NCBI RefSeq assembly: GCF_000092865.1
Contig: NC_014151.1
Location: 496,001 to 560,000 of the forward strand
Direction: 5' to 3'
DNA: 64,000 nt
DNA from: Cellulomonas flavigena DSM 20109
Lineage (GTDB): Bacteria > Actinomycetota > Actinomycetes > Actinomycetales > Cellulomonadaceae
Shown piece by piece: positions 24,672-35,420 of this stretch. The position numbers and the translations under genes are program-made. A model generated the notes under the pieces. The model was not told the origin of the DNA. It did no database searches and worked only from the letters and a program-made list of their open reading frames with translations. How positions within the stretch are numbered: position 1 is the stretch's first letter; every line of letters starts with the position of its first letter.

Positions 24672-25220
24672 GTGGCCGTCTCCCTCACCCGCCTCGATCC
24701 GACCGGCACCGACCGCGGCGCCCTCGTCGAGTTCATGACGCGCAACGTCTTCCCGTTCCACGTCCGGCCACGCCTCACGGCGGCGGACGTCGAGCAGGCG
24801 ATCGACGCCGGGGCGTACCGCGACGAGGAACACGACACGTTCTGGGTCGAGCACACGGACCACGGGCGCATCGGCACGCTGCGCCTGGAGGACCTCTCGG
24901 ACGACGCCCCGCTGTTCGACCTGCGGCTCGACGGGCGGTTCCGCGGCCGCGGGCTGGGCGTGGACGTGCTGCGCGCCGCGACCGACCTCGTGTTCAGCAC
25001 CCTGCCGGCCGTCCGCCGCTTCGAGGGGCAGACGCGGGAGGACAACGTCGCGATGCGCAGGACCTTCCTGCGCTGCGGCTGGGTGAAGGAGGCGCACTAC
25101 CGGGAGGGCTGGCCGGTCGAGGGCGGTGATCCGGTGGCGTCCGTGGCGTACGCGATCCTGCGGCGCGACTGGGCGAGCGGCACCACCACGACGTTCGTCT
25201 GGGAGGACCTGACGGCCTGA
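24672..25220 (+). CDS. GNAT family N-acetyltransferase (RimJ/RimL-like)
   Basis: A 182-residue acetyl-CoA-dependent acetyltransferase. The core shows the beta-strand region IGTLRLEDLS, the acetyl-CoA pyrophosphate loop FRGRGLGVDVLRAATDLVF, and the Asn-containing motif VRRFEGQTREDNVAMRRTFLRCGWVKEA, typical of the RimJ/RimL branch that modifies N-termini of proteins or small amines. The leaderless GTG behind TACGCT is preferred over longer frames extending across the divergent gene. Substrate unknown. Confidence 0.9.
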   Translation: MAVSLTRLDPTGTDRGALVEFMTRNVFPFHVRPRLTAADVEQAIDAGAYRDEEHDTFWVEHTDHGRIGTLRLEDLSDDAPLFDLRLDGRFRGRGLGVDVLRAATDLVFSTLPAVRRFEGQTREDNVAMRRTFLRCGWVKEAHYREGWPVEGGDPVASVAYAILRRDWASGTTTTFVWEDLTA

Positions 25221-25312
25221 CCCCGCCCGGCCACGACCGTCGCACCGCGGGCCGCACCCCGCACCGGCTCGGACGCCCGGCGCCGCGCGGCCCCGCACGC
25301 CAGGATGTCCCC

Positions 25313-25933
25313 GTGACCCTCTACGCGCAGACCCCGTGGCGTCGGCTCCGTCAGGTCGTCGCCGACCTCCTCGTCGTCGCCTGGGTCGTGCTGTGGGTGC
25401 AGGTCGGGCGGGGGGTGCACGAGACGGTCGGACGGCTCGCGTCGCCCGGCCGGACGCTGGAGGACGCGGGGACGTCGCTGTCGGAGAGCCTCGCGTCCGC
25501 CGGTGACACCGTCGCGCGCGTGCCGCTCGTGGGCGACGACGCGCGCGGTCCGTTCACCGCGGCGGGCGGCGCCGCCGACTCCATCGCCCGCGCGGGCGTG
25601 CAGGTGCAGGACAGCGTCGAGCAGCTCGCGCTGCTGCTCGGCGTCACCATCGCCGCGGTCCCGATCGCGCTGGTGGTCGGGGTGTGGTGGGTCGTGCGGA
25701 CGAGGTTCGTCCGGAGAGCGGGTGCCGCCCGCCGGATCCTCGACTCGGCCGCCGACCTGGACCTCTTCGCGCTGCGGGCGCTCGCGACGCAGCCGGTGCG
25801 GGCGCTCGCCGGTGTGAGCGACGACCCCGCGGCGGCGTGGCGGCGTGGCGACCCGGAGGTCGTCCACGCCCTGGCGTCCCTCGAGCTGCGGGCTCTCGGA
25901 CTGCGCCCGCCCGCGGTACCGGCGACGGACTGA
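25313..25933 (+). CDS. Hypothetical two-helix membrane protein
   Basis: A 206-residue protein with membrane segments at about residues 17-34 (VADLLVVAWVVLWVQVG) and 103-125 (LALLLGVTIAAVPIALVVGVWW). Between them lies an amphipathic region (LEDAGTSLSESLASAGDTV), probably outside. A basic cytoplasmic tail follows ([30 protein letters not shown]). It is a conserved actinobacterial family whose function I do not know. GTG 25313 follows CAGGAT by six bases. Convergent with helD. Confidence 0.75.
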   Translation: MTLYAQTPWRRLRQVVADLLVVAWVVLWVQVGRGVHETVGRLASPGRTLEDAGTSLSESLASAGDTVARVPLVGDDARGPFTAAGGAADSIARAGVQVQDSVEQLALLLGVTIAAVPIALVVGVWWVVRTRFVRRAGAARRILDSAADLDLFALRALATQPVRALAGVSDDPAAAWRRGDPEVVHALASLELRALGLRPPAVPATD

Positions 25934-25983
25934 CGTCCCGCCGCCCGGAGCCGGGAGCAGGTGAGCGCCGGCCGGCGTCCGCG

Positions 25984-28062
25984 CTACCGCGCCGCCGCCG
26001 GCTCCTCGAGCGCCGGTGGCAGAGGGTCCCGGTGCAGGACGACGAGGTCGGACACCGCGCGGGTGAGCACGACGTACAGCCGGTTCAGCCCGCGGCGCTC
26101 CTCGGCCACGACACGCGCCGGCTCGAGGGCGACGACCGTGTCGAACTCCAGCCCCTTCGCCAGGGTCGCCGGGACGACCGTCAGGGGGTGCTCGCCGGCC
26201 AGGTCGTCCGCGTGGTTCCACGCCAGGCCCGCGGCCGCCAGCGCCGCAGCGACGTCGTCCACGAGCGAGTCGGGCGCGACGAGCCCGATCGACCCCTCGC
26301 GCGCGAGGGCGCTGCGGCACTCGTCCACGGCGGCTGCCACGACGTCGTGGACGCGGCACACCCGCAGGGAACCGTCGTGCCGCAGCGAGGTCGCGAGGGG
26401 GACGTCGAGCCCGAGCTCCGGGACGAGCCGGTTGGCGAGGTCCATGACGACGGACGGCACGCGGAACCCGGTCGTCAGGGGCACGAGCGCGGCGTCGGGC
26501 CGTCCCAGGTGCGTCATGGTGTCGTGCCAGCTCCGCGCGGCCCACGGCGTGGTGCCCTGCGCGAGGTCGCCGAGGACGGTGAGGGACCCGTGGACGCTGC
26601 GGCGGGCGAGCGCCCGGCACTGCATCGCGGAGAGGTCCTGCGCCTCGTCGGCGACGATGTGGCTGTAGCCGCGCGGACGCTCGACGAGCCCCGCGACCTC
26701 GTCGATCAGGAAGGCGTCGGCGCTGCTCCACCGCTCTCTGCGGTACGTGCGTGCGGGTACCCGCGACTGCAGGAGGCGCTGCTCCTCGTCCGTGAGGACG
26801 CCCTCCGCCGCTGCGGCGAGCACCGCGGGGTCGGACAGGAGCCGGTGCAGCAGCTGCTCCGGTGCGACCGTCGGCCACACCGCGTCCAGGAAGCGCGTCA
26901 CCGGGCGGCTGCGGCTCGTCGAGCGGAACCACGTCTCGCTCGGTGCCTCGGCGTGCCGCGACTCGACCTGCCGCTGCAGCCGGGCCACGACCCGTGCCCG
27001 GAGCCGGTCCCGACCGGCGGCGTACGTGGGCGCCGACTCCAGGACCTCCTCGACGACGCGGTCGAGCGCTGCGGGACCGAGCGTGTGGCGGGCGGACCCG
27101 TAGGGGACGGTCAGGGGCTCGCGCGCCGGGACGACCAGGCTCCAGAGCGCGCGGTGCAGGACGCTCGCCATGCGGGCGTCGTGCTTCAGCGCGGCGACGT
27201 CGGGCTCGTCGACGCCCTGCACGGCGACGGCGGGCAGCTCGTCGATGCTGATCTGCTCGGCGTCGAGCTCGCCGAGGGCCGGCAGGACGTTGCTGACGTA
27301 CTGGATGAGGGCGCGGTTCGGGCCGACCACGAGCACACCGGCGCGTTCGAGCCGCTGCCGGTGGGTGTAGAAGAGGTAGGCCGCGCGGTGCAGGCCGACC
27401 GCCGTCTTGCCGGTGCCCGGCCCGCCCTGGACGCACAGCGACACGGACAGGTCGGCACGGACCAGCTCGTCCTGCTCCGGTTGGATCGTCGCGACGATGT
27501 CACGCATGGGGCCCACGCGGGGTCGCTCGATCTCGTCGGTCAGGATGCGGCTGGCCGCGCCGGTCTCCTCACCGCGGTCGAGGTGCTCGTCCTCGAGGCT
27601 CGTCAGGGCGCCGCCGGAGGAGCCGAACCGGCGTCGCACCGCGACCCCGAGCGGCTCGCGCGGGCTCGCCCGGTAGAACGCCCGGGACACGGGGGCCCGC
27701 CAGTCGAGCACCAGGGGGTGACTCTCCTCGTCGGTCACGTGCCGACGCCCGACGTAGTAGCGGGTCGAACCGTCGTCGATCGCGTCCGCGAGCTCGAGGC
27801 GCCCGAAGAACAGCGGCACGTCCGACTGGTCGGACAGCTGGGCGACCCGCCGGGTCAGCGTGAAGCCCAGCCGCTCGGAGGCGTACGCGTCACCGCCCAC
27901 CCCTGCGCCGACGTCCAGCATCTTCTCCGCACGCTCGCGCATGCGACGCAGGGCGTCCCGGGCCGACGCGAGGTACCGCCGCTCGGCGGCGAGCTCCTCC
28001 GCGAGCTCGCCGGGGATGTCGGACGTCGTGCTCCCCGAGGACCGGGGCGGTGCAGCGTCCAT
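25984..28062 (-). CDS. helD: HelD-family RNA polymerase recycling ATPase (HelR-like)
   Basis: A 692-residue superfamily 1 helicase-like ATPase. An N-terminal helical coiled region (residues 16-60, ELAEELAAERRYLASARDALRRM) is the secondary-channel arm that distinguishes HelD from UvrD. Walker A is VQGGPGTGKTAVGLHRAAYL; Walker B is HIVADEAQDLSAMQ; the late motifs are LAKGLEFDTVVALEP and RLYVVLTRAVSDLVVLH. HelD removes stalled RNA polymerase from DNA; actinobacterial HelR also gives rifamycin tolerance. I looked upstream for the rifamycin-associated element and do not see it. A GGGAGA site precedes ATG 28062. Confidence 0.93.
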   Translation of the reverse strand: MDAAPPRSSGSTTSDIPGELAEELAAERRYLASARDALRRMRERAEKMLDVGAGVGGDAYASERLGFTLTRRVAQLSDQSDVPLFFGRLELADAIDDGSTRYYVGRRHVTDEESHPLVLDWRAPVSRAFYRASPREPLGVAVRRRFGSSGGALTSLEDEHLDRGEETGAASRILTDEIERPRVGPMRDIVATIQPEQDELVRADLSVSLCVQGGPGTGKTAVGLHRAAYLFYTHRQRLERAGVLVVGPNRALIQYVSNVLPALGELDAEQISIDELPAVAVQGVDEPDVAALKHDARMASVLHRALWSLVVPAREPLTVPYGSARHTLGPAALDRVVEEVLESAPTYAAGRDRLRARVVARLQRQVESRHAEAPSETWFRSTSRSRPVTRFLDAVWPTVAPEQLLHRLLSDPAVLAAAAEGVLTDEEQRLLQSRVPARTYRRERWSSADAFLIDEVAGLVERPRGYSHIVADEAQDLSAMQCRALARRSVHGSLTVLGDLAQGTTPWAARSWHDTMTHLGRPDAALVPLTTGFRVPSVVMDLANRLVPELGLDVPLATSLRHDGSLRVCRVHDVVAAAVDECRSALAREGSIGLVAPDSLVDDVAAALAAAGLAWNHADDLAGEHPLTVVPATLAKGLEFDTVVALEPARVVAEERRGLNRLYVVLTRAVSDLVVLHRDPLPPALEEPAAAR

Positions 28063-28185
28063 CGTCTCCCTGCTCCTGACGGGGTGCTCGACCGGTCGGT
28101 GCCGGGGGACCGGGGTGAGGACGCTGCCCCGGAGGTCCTGGCGGTGCGGCCGGAGAACCCTACCGGGCGGAGAGATCGGGAGAGC

Positions 28186-28210
28186 GCCGAGCAGCTCGCT
28201 GCTGCTCGGC
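28186..28210. terminator. Short hairpin upstream of helD
   Basis: Nine-base perfect arms GCCGAGCAG/CTGCTCGGC around a seven-base loop, 124 bases before the helD start, in the 211-base gap between the AA10 gene and helD. It could back up AA10 termination or lie in the helD leader. Confidence 0.45.
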
Positions 28211-28222
28211 TCACCGCGCGCG

Positions 28223-28263
28223 ACGACGGCCCCGCCCCCTGCGCGCGGGGACGGGGCCGTCGT
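28223..28263 (-). terminator. AA10 gene terminator hairpin
   Basis: Perfect 12-base arms (ACGACGGCCCCG 28223-28234; 28252-28263) with a nested CCCC/GGGG, ten bases beyond the AA10 stop on the minus strand. Confidence 0.75.
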
Positions 28264-28273
28264 GGTGCGACCG

Positions 28274-29215
28274 TCAGGCGGCCGCGCAGGTGGCGGTCAC
28301 GCCGCTCGGGGTGCCGTTGGCGATGAAGCCGAGGGTGGTGGAGGCACCGGCGTTCAGGCTGCCGTTCCAGCTCGCGTTCGACAGCGTGCTGCCGCTGAGC
28401 TGGGAGCTCCACGCCTGGGTGATCGTGGCGCCGTTGACGGTGACCTTCCAGCCGCGGATCGCCGAGCTGCCGGCGGTCACGGTGATCTCACCCTGGTAGC
28501 CGTTGCCCCAGGCGTTGTTCGTCTTGAACGTCGCGGTGCAGGCGCCGTTGCCCGGCTGCTGCGTCGGCTGCTGCGTCGGCTGCTGCGTCGGCTGCTGCGT
28601 CGGCTGCTGCGTCGGCTGCTGCGTCGGCTGCTGGGTGGGCTGCTGCGTCGGCCCAGGGGTGCCACCGGGCGTGATGTACGCGTCGATGCACTGGTAGAAG
28701 GCGTTCACGGTGTCGGCGATGTTCCACCGCACGAAGATCTTGTGGTTGCCCTCGGGCAGGTTGTTGATCGTGTGCGTGAAGCGGTTGGGCGGCAGCGCGC
28801 CCTTGTCGTCGATCGTGGTGTGCAGACGGCCGTCGACGAAGTACTCCCACGTCGACGTGGAGTGGTTCGCGACGATGTCCCAGGTGAAGACCTGGTTGGT
28901 CTTGAGGTTCTGACGCGGCCAGCTCCGCGACTCGTTGTCCAGCTCGGTGAACCGGCCGCCGCCGGAGCACTGCATCGAGCCCTTCTTGGCCTCGACGCTC
29001 CACGGCTCGTACATGACGGGACCGCAGTTGCTCACGGCGCCGGTGTAGCAGAGGTCCTGGCGGCTGGGCGGGTCGGAGATCCACCCGTGCGCCTGGGCGG
29101 AGGGTGCGGGCGCGACAGTGAGCACCGCGAACGCCAGCGCGATCACCGCCAGGACGGACAGGAGCAACCTGCCCGGGGTGGGGCGTGCGCTGCGGGGGAG
29201 TGCGTGAGATCTCAT
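28274..29215 (-). CDS. AA10 lytic polysaccharide monooxygenase with C-terminal CBM2
   Basis: A 313-residue secreted enzyme. The signal peptide ends at Ala42 (PSAQA), leaving His43 as the mature N-terminus (HGWISDPPSRQDLC), the first ligand of the copper histidine brace. The second brace His is in ANHSTSTWEYF. The AA10 domain runs to about residue 185. A linker of eight PTQQ repeats follows, then a CBM2 (ACTATFKTNNAWGNGY ... GWKVTVNG ... QAWSS ... ASWNG, with surface Trp residues). It should oxidatively cleave crystalline cellulose or chitin. A LacI-type palindrome sits 84 bases before the ATG. Very typical of Cellulomonas-group cellulolytic bacteria. Confidence 0.97.
   Translation of the reverse strand: MRSHALPRSARPTPGRLLLSVLAVIALAFAVLTVAPAPSAQAHGWISDPPSRQDLCYTGAVSNCGPVMYEPWSVEAKKGSMQCSGGGRFTELDNESRSWPRQNLKTNQVFTWDIVANHSTSTWEYFVDGRLHTTIDDKGALPPNRFTHTINNLPEGNHKIFVRWNIADTVNAFYQCIDAYITPGGTPGPTQQPTQQPTQQPTQQPTQQPTQQPTQQPTQQPGNGACTATFKTNNAWGNGYQGEITVTAGSSAIRGWKVTVNGATITQAWSSQLSGSTLSNASWNGSLNAGASTTLGFIANGTPSGVTATCAAA
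28553..28651 (-). repeat. Twelve-base tandem repeat encoding the PTQQ linker
   Basis: About eight near-identical copies of CGGCTGCTGCGT (plus-strand sense) inside the AA10 gene encode (Pro-Thr-Gln-Gln)8. One copy carries two changes (CTGGGTGGG). Such runs can change copy number by slippage in steps of four residues without breaking the frame. Confidence 0.95.
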
Positions 29216-29298
29216 GCGAAGGTCACCTCGACCGGGGGTGGTGGGGATGTGGACGGCGCCTCGAACGTAGGTCGGAAGTCCCAGGCGAGGCAGGCCGG

Positions 29299-29308
29299 GA
29301 AACGTTTC
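29299..29308. promoter_or_regulatory. LacI-type operator candidate (GAAACGTTTC)
   Basis: A perfect ten-base palindrome with a central CG, in the context GGGAAACGTTTCAC, 84 bases upstream of the AA10 start. LacI-family sugar repressors use such sites; the known CelR/CebR box (TGGGAGCGCTCCCA) has the same length and centre but different arms. Confidence 0.55.
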
Positions 29309-29341
29309 ACGCTCGAGGTGCCGATCCCCGCGCCGCGGTGG

Positions 29342-29653
29342 TCAGGCGGTGACGAGGGCGACGAGGGTCGCGATCCGCTCCTCCTGGTGCGCGGCCGGGA
29401 AGCGTCCGGCACGGCGCAGCGCGACGAGCCCGTGGAGCGCGCCCCACGGCAACTCGGCGGTCGTCGGGACGTCGGCGGGCGGGTGCTCCAGCCCGCGCAG
29501 CGTGGTCGCGATCGCGTCGAACCCGGCGCGCACCACCGGTGGGGTGTCGTCCGACGCGAACGGCACGAGCACCGGCAGGAGGAACATCGCGTCGTACGTG
29601 GCGGCCTTCGCGCTCGTCGCCGTCGCGTCGGCGCCCTGAGTTCGACACGCCCG
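29342..29653 (-). pseudogene. TetR/AcrR regulator remnant (C-terminal domain only)
   Basis: The frame is open for about 103 codons after an in-frame TGA at 29654-29656. From SAKAATYDAMFLLPVLVPFAS through LPWGALHGLVALRRAGRF to AHQEERIATLVALVTA it reads like the C-terminal ligand-binding (WHG-type) domain of a TetR regulator. The N-terminal helix-turn-helix is missing; upstream codons (RACRTQGADAT) lose similarity. An ATG at 29587 would give 81 residues but no DNA-binding part. The neighbouring gene starts at 29770, leaving no room for the lost half. Best read as a decayed fragment; family call moderate. Confidence 0.6.
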
Positions 29654-29769
29654 TCAGGGGTCCGCTCTCGTCGTCCCGTCGAGCCGATCCGTCCACCCAC
29701 TGACCCGCGCGGGGTGGGCACCGACGGCGGCGGCACAATGGGCCGCACCACCGGCACCGAGGGGGCAGC

Positions 29770-30993
29770 GTGACCGCACCGACCGTCGAGGCAGCGAGCA
29801 CCGGCGTCACGCCGCGCCCGCCCCTGGTCCCCGAGGGTCCGCCGCTGGACACCGAGCGGCTCGCGCGCTACGCCCGTCACCTCACGCTCCCCGGCGTCGG
29901 GGTCAGCGGGCAGCGCCGCCTGGCGGCGGCACGGATCCTCGTCATCGGGGCCGGCGGCCTCGGCAGCCCGGCGCTGCTGTACCTCGCGGCGGCGGGCGTC
30001 GGCACGCTCGGGGTGATCGACGACGACGTGGTCGACGAGTCCAACCTGCAGCGCCAGGTCATCCACGCGCGCGCCGACGTCGGGCGGCCCAAGGTCGAGT
30101 CCGCCCGCGACGCGGTGCTGGCCGCGAACCCCGACGTGGCCGTCGAGCTGCACCCCGTGCGCCTCACGGCGGCGAACGCCCTGGAGATCGTGCGGCAGTA
30201 CGACCTGGTGGTCGACGGGTCGGACAACTTCGCGACCCGCTACCTCGTGAGCGACGCGACGACGCTCGCCGGGATTCCGCACGTGTGGGGCGCGCTCGAC
30301 CGGTTCCGCGGGCAGGTCGCCGTCTTCTGGTCGGCGCCGCCGCCAGGCCACCCGCCCGTGACGTACCGCGACGTGTTCCCCGAGGCGCCGCCGCCCGGCA
30401 CCGTGCCGTCGTGCGCGGAGGGCGGCGTGCTCGGGGCGCTGTGCGCGACCATCGGGTCGGTCATGGTCACCGAGGCCGTCAAGCTCGTCACCGGTGCCGG
30501 CCGCAGCCTGCTGGGGCGTCTCGCGCTGTACGACGCCGCGGACGTCACGTGGCGCGAGCTGCGCGTGCTGCCCGACCCGACGCGCCCGCCCGTGACGCGC
30601 GTCGAGGAGCCTGCGCCGGAGGTGTGCGAGGTCCCGGCGCCCGGTGCCGCCCCGACGACGGGCGGCGAGGTCAGCGCCACCGAGCTGCGCGACCTGCTCG
30701 ACTCACCGACCCCGCCGTTCCTGCTCGACGTGCGCGAGGAGTTCGAGCGGGACATCGTCGCGATCCCCGGTGCGGTGCTCGTCCCCTCCGGGCGCTTCCA
30801 GGGCCCGGGTGCCGCCGACGCCGTCGCGGCCCTCCCGCAGGACCGTCCGGTCGCCGTCTACTGCAAGGCCGGCGGCCGCTCGCAGCGCGTCGTCGACGCC
30901 CTGCGCGCCGCCGGCCGCCACGACGTGCTGCAGGTCACCGGCGGCGTGCTCGCCTGGGTGCGGGACGTCGACCCGTCGCTGCCGCGGTACTGA
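29770..30993 (+). CDS. moeZ: MoeZ-type adenylyltransferase/sulfurtransferase (ThiF domain + rhodanese)
   Basis: A 407-residue cytosolic enzyme. Residues 28-270 form a MoeB/ThiF E1-like domain: VIGAGGLGSPALLYLAAAGV binds ATP, SNLQRQVIH and VVDGSDNFATRYLVSD are family blocks, and Cys215 in PSCAEGGVLG is the candidate E1 cysteine. Residues 295-405 form a rhodanese domain with active Cys365 in VYCKAGGRSQR. It adenylates the C-terminal Gly-Gly of a sulfur carrier and then transfers sulfur to it. Convergent with thiG-thiS-thiO seven bases away, it is the likely ThiS activator here. I see no paired CxxC zinc motifs, unlike E. coli MoeB. GTG start with a weak ribosome site. Confidence 0.92.
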   Translation: MTAPTVEAASTGVTPRPPLVPEGPPLDTERLARYARHLTLPGVGVSGQRRLAAARILVIGAGGLGSPALLYLAAAGVGTLGVIDDDVVDESNLQRQVIHARADVGRPKVESARDAVLAANPDVAVELHPVRLTAANALEIVRQYDLVVDGSDNFATRYLVSDATTLAGIPHVWGALDRFRGQVAVFWSAPPPGHPPVTYRDVFPEAPPPGTVPSCAEGGVLGALCATIGSVMVTEAVKLVTGAGRSLLGRLALYDAADVTWRELRVLPDPTRPPVTRVEEPAPEVCEVPAPGAAPTTGGEVSATELRDLLDSPTPPFLLDVREEFERDIVAIPGAVLVPSGRFQGPGAADAVAALPQDRPVAVYCKAGGRSQRVVDALRAAGRHDVLQVTGGVLAWVRDVDPSLPRY

Positions 30994-31000
30994 GCCGCCG

Positions 31001-33317
<2,317 letters not shown>

Positions 33318-33324
33318 GCGGTGC

Positions 33325-33413
33325 TCCCTTCGCTGGCATGACCCAGATCAGGTTCGACGGTCGGCTCGCGCCCTCTCAGCCCCACGTCACGCACTGCGGG
33401 CGGGGCTCCCGTG
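33325..33413 (-). promoter_or_regulatory. TPP riboswitch (THI box) controlling thiO-thiS-thiG
   Basis: On the minus strand the segment holds the two conserved THI-box parts: GGGGCTGAGAGGG and CTGATCTGGGTCATGCC, followed by AGCGAAGGGAG just before the GTG of thiO. The pyrimidine-sensor (CTGAGA) and pyrophosphate-sensor regions are intact. Because the final helix contains the ribosome site, control is probably at translation initiation. Confidence 0.95.
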
Positions 33414-33425
33414 CGGCGGCCACAC

Positions 33426-33431
33426 TACGCT
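33426..33431 (+). promoter_or_regulatory. Putative -10 box (TACGCT) of thiE
   Basis: TACGCT then seven bases to ATG 33439. A leaderless thiE would be outside riboswitch control although divergent from it. Confidence 0.5.
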
Positions 33432-33438
33432 GCCCGGC

Positions 33439-34101
33439 ATGCCCGACGCCCTGGAGGTCCACGCCCGGCGGCGCGCGCGCCTCGACGACGCCCGCCTGTA
33501 CCTGTGCACCGACGCCCGGCGGGCCACCGGCGACCTCGAGGAGTTCCTGCACGCGGTGCTCGCCAGCGGGGTCGACGTGGTGCAGCTGCGCGACCGCAGC
33601 CTCGACGTGCTCGACGAGCTGGAGCTCGGCGCGCTGGTCCGCGACGTCGCGCACGAGCACGGGGCACTGTTCGCCGTGAACGACCGCGCCGACCTCGCGC
33701 TCGCGCTGCGCGCCGACGTGCTGCACACCGGGCAGCGTGACCTGCCCGTCGCGCAGGCGCGGGAGATCGTCGGGCCGGGCGTGCTGCTGGGACGGTCGTC
33801 GGGCGGCGGGGCCGCCGCCGCGGAGGCGGACGCCGACCCGGACGTCGACTACTTCTGCGTCGGGCCGCTGGTCGCCACGCCGACCAAGCCGGGGCGCGAG
33901 CCGGTCGGGCTCGATGCCGTACGGGCCGTCGCCGCGACCGCGCCGCGCACGCCGTGGTTCGCGATCGGCGGGGTCGACGAGGCGCTGCTGCCCGAGGTCG
34001 TCGCCGCCGGTGCGCGGCGCGTCGTGGTGGTGCGGGCGCTCACCGCCGCGGCGGACCCCCGGGGAGCGGCGCAGCGGCTCCGGCGCGGGACCGTCGGCTG
34101 A
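33439..34101 (+). CDS. thiE: Thiamine phosphate synthase
   Basis: A 220-residue TIM-barrel enzyme coupling HMP pyrophosphate and thiazole phosphate to thiamine phosphate. Blocks seen: [27 protein letters not shown] (the QLR motif), [26 protein letters not shown], and [21 protein letters not shown] with the pyrophosphate loop TPTKPG. A long in-frame extension upstream crosses the riboswitch and is not real. The riboswitch is on the opposite strand, so thiE appears constitutive or separately controlled. Confidence 0.96.
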   Translation: MPDALEVHARRRARLDDARLYLCTDARRATGDLEEFLHAVLASGVDVVQLRDRSLDVLDELELGALVRDVAHEHGALFAVNDRADLALALRADVLHTGQRDLPVAQAREIVGPGVLLGRSSGGGAAAAEADADPDVDYFCVGPLVATPTKPGREPVGLDAVRAVAATAPRTPWFAIGGVDEALLPEVVAAGARRVVVVRALTAAADPRGAAQRLRRGTVG

Positions 34102-34177
34102 CACGCTGCGACCACCGCAGCCGGGGGCACGGCGCCGCCGGCGCGCCGGGGCGGCGTCGGTCGGGGATCGTGAGGGC

Positions 34178-34735
34178 ATGGCACCCGACGACGTCCGACA
34201 CTGGCACCCGCGCACGCCCCCGCCCGGCGGTCGCGCCGCCGAGGTTCCCGGCCCCGGGCAGGAGTCCGTCTGGGACTACCCGCGGCCCCCGGCGGTCGTC
34301 CCGAGCGCGGAGCACGTCGTCGTGGTGCTCGGGTCGACGGTCGTCGTCGACACCCGCCGCGCGCTGCGCGTCCTGGAGACCTCGCACCCGCCCACGTACT
34401 ACGTCCCGCTCGAGGACGTGGCACCCGGGGCGCTGGTCCGTGTGCCGGGCGCGCAGTCGTTCTGCGAGTTCAAGGGCCGCGCCGTGTACGACGACGTCGT
34501 CGGCACGGACACCGACGGCGGCCGCCTCGTCCGGCCGCGCGGGGCGTGGAGCTACCCGCACCCGGCGCGCGGCTACGAGGCCCTGGCCGGCCACGTGGCG
34601 ATGTACCCCGCCGGCCTGGTCTGCACGGTCGACGGCGAGACCGTCGAGGCGCAGGCGGGCGACTTCTACGGCGGCTGGCGCACGAGCCGGGTGGTCGGGC
34701 CGTTCAAGGGCGGTGAGGAGACGCGCGGGTGGTGA
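34178..34735 (+). CDS. DUF427 domain protein
   Basis: A 185-residue protein with the full DUF427 fold: [55 protein letters not shown] and [22 protein letters not shown]. The family is a compact beta barrel of unknown activity, common in actinobacteria and plants. There is no signal peptide. ATG 34178 follows a GAGGG close to the start. It follows thiE on the same strand after 76 bases but has no known link to thiamine. Confidence 0.93.
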   Translation: MAPDDVRHWHPRTPPPGGRAAEVPGPGQESVWDYPRPPAVVPSAEHVVVVLGSTVVVDTRRALRVLETSHPPTYYVPLEDVAPGALVRVPGAQSFCEFKGRAVYDDVVGTDTDGGRLVRPRGAWSYPHPARGYEALAGHVAMYPAGLVCTVDGETVEAQAGDFYGGWRTSRVVGPFKGGEETRGW

Positions 34736-34763
34736 GCGTCGGACGACCGAGCCGCAGAGCTCG

Positions 34764-35384
34764 TCAGGAGGAGGCCGCGCCGTCCCGCTCGTCCGCCACC
34801 TCGACCGTCATCGGCCCCGCGGCGAGCGTGCGTACCCGCTCGGTGGCGTCGGGGGGCAGGCCGTCCAGCCCAGGTGCCGGGAGGAAGTGCACGGTCGTGC
34901 CGGTCGTGCCGTCCGGTTCGACGGGGTCGAGGTCGCCCACCGGGACGCCGTGCTCGTACCGCTGCACCCAGGCGCCCTCGAGCCGGCGGTTGCGGTGCAC
35001 CAGCCACGTGCTGAGAGCCGCGACCACCGACATGCCGCGGCGCCGGTGGCCGTCGGGGAGCAGCGGGGCGTCCGGGGCGTCGAAGAAGCGCAGGTCACGG
35101 GTCGACATCACGGGCTTGCGCACCGCGCGTCCCGCGGCGTCGACGCGGGTCTGCGTGCCGCGGCCGTCGTCCGCGACCTCGACCGAGCCGTCCGCGTGCA
35201 GCGTGACCCGGCACCGGCCGCCGCCGCGGTCCGCGGCCTCCTCCGCCGGGTACGCCAGCACCTCGAGCAGCAGGTGCAGCGCACCGCCGGGGGCGAGCTC
35301 CGCGGCGCGCCGCCGGATGTCGTCGAGGTGCGCCAGGTCGACCGCGGACGCCCAGTCGTGCGTCGGGCCGTGCTGTGTCGTCAC
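34764..35384 (-). CDS. Orphan GHKL ATPase-like protein (gyrase B-type N-domain)
   Basis: A 206-residue protein resembling the ATPase module of GyrB/ParE without the rest of the subunit. ALHLLLEVLAYPAEEAAD occupies the N-box, where the metal-binding Asn of ExxDNSxDE is replaced (EVLAYPAEE). VEVADDGRGTQTRV is the DxGxG ATP motif, and RRRGMSVVAALSTWLVH and GTTVHFLPAP match later blocks. Loss of the Asn suggests weak or absent hydrolysis. The start GTG is six bases behind CAGGAT. Function unknown. Converges with the DUF427 gene. Confidence 0.75.
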   Translation of the reverse strand: MTTQHGPTHDWASAVDLAHLDDIRRRAAELAPGGALHLLLEVLAYPAEEAADRGGGRCRVTLHADGSVEVADDGRGTQTRVDAAGRAVRKPVMSTRDLRFFDAPDAPLLPDGHRRRGMSVVAALSTWLVHRNRRLEGAWVQRYEHGVPVGDLDPVEPDGTTGTTVHFLPAPGLDGLPPDATERVRTLAAGPMTVEVADERDGAASS

Positions 35385-35420
35385 CGCTCCATCCTGCCGC
35401 GCGCCGACGGGCGCCCGCGG

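Noticed and set aside
28063..28273. Rifamycin-associated element upstream of helD
   Set aside because: I looked for its inverted GGGG/CCCC-type motif with a GCTTAGC-like centre and did not find it.
29588..29769. Insertion sequence as the cause of the truncated TetR gene
   Set aside because: No transposase, inverted terminal repeats or target duplication are visible in the gap.
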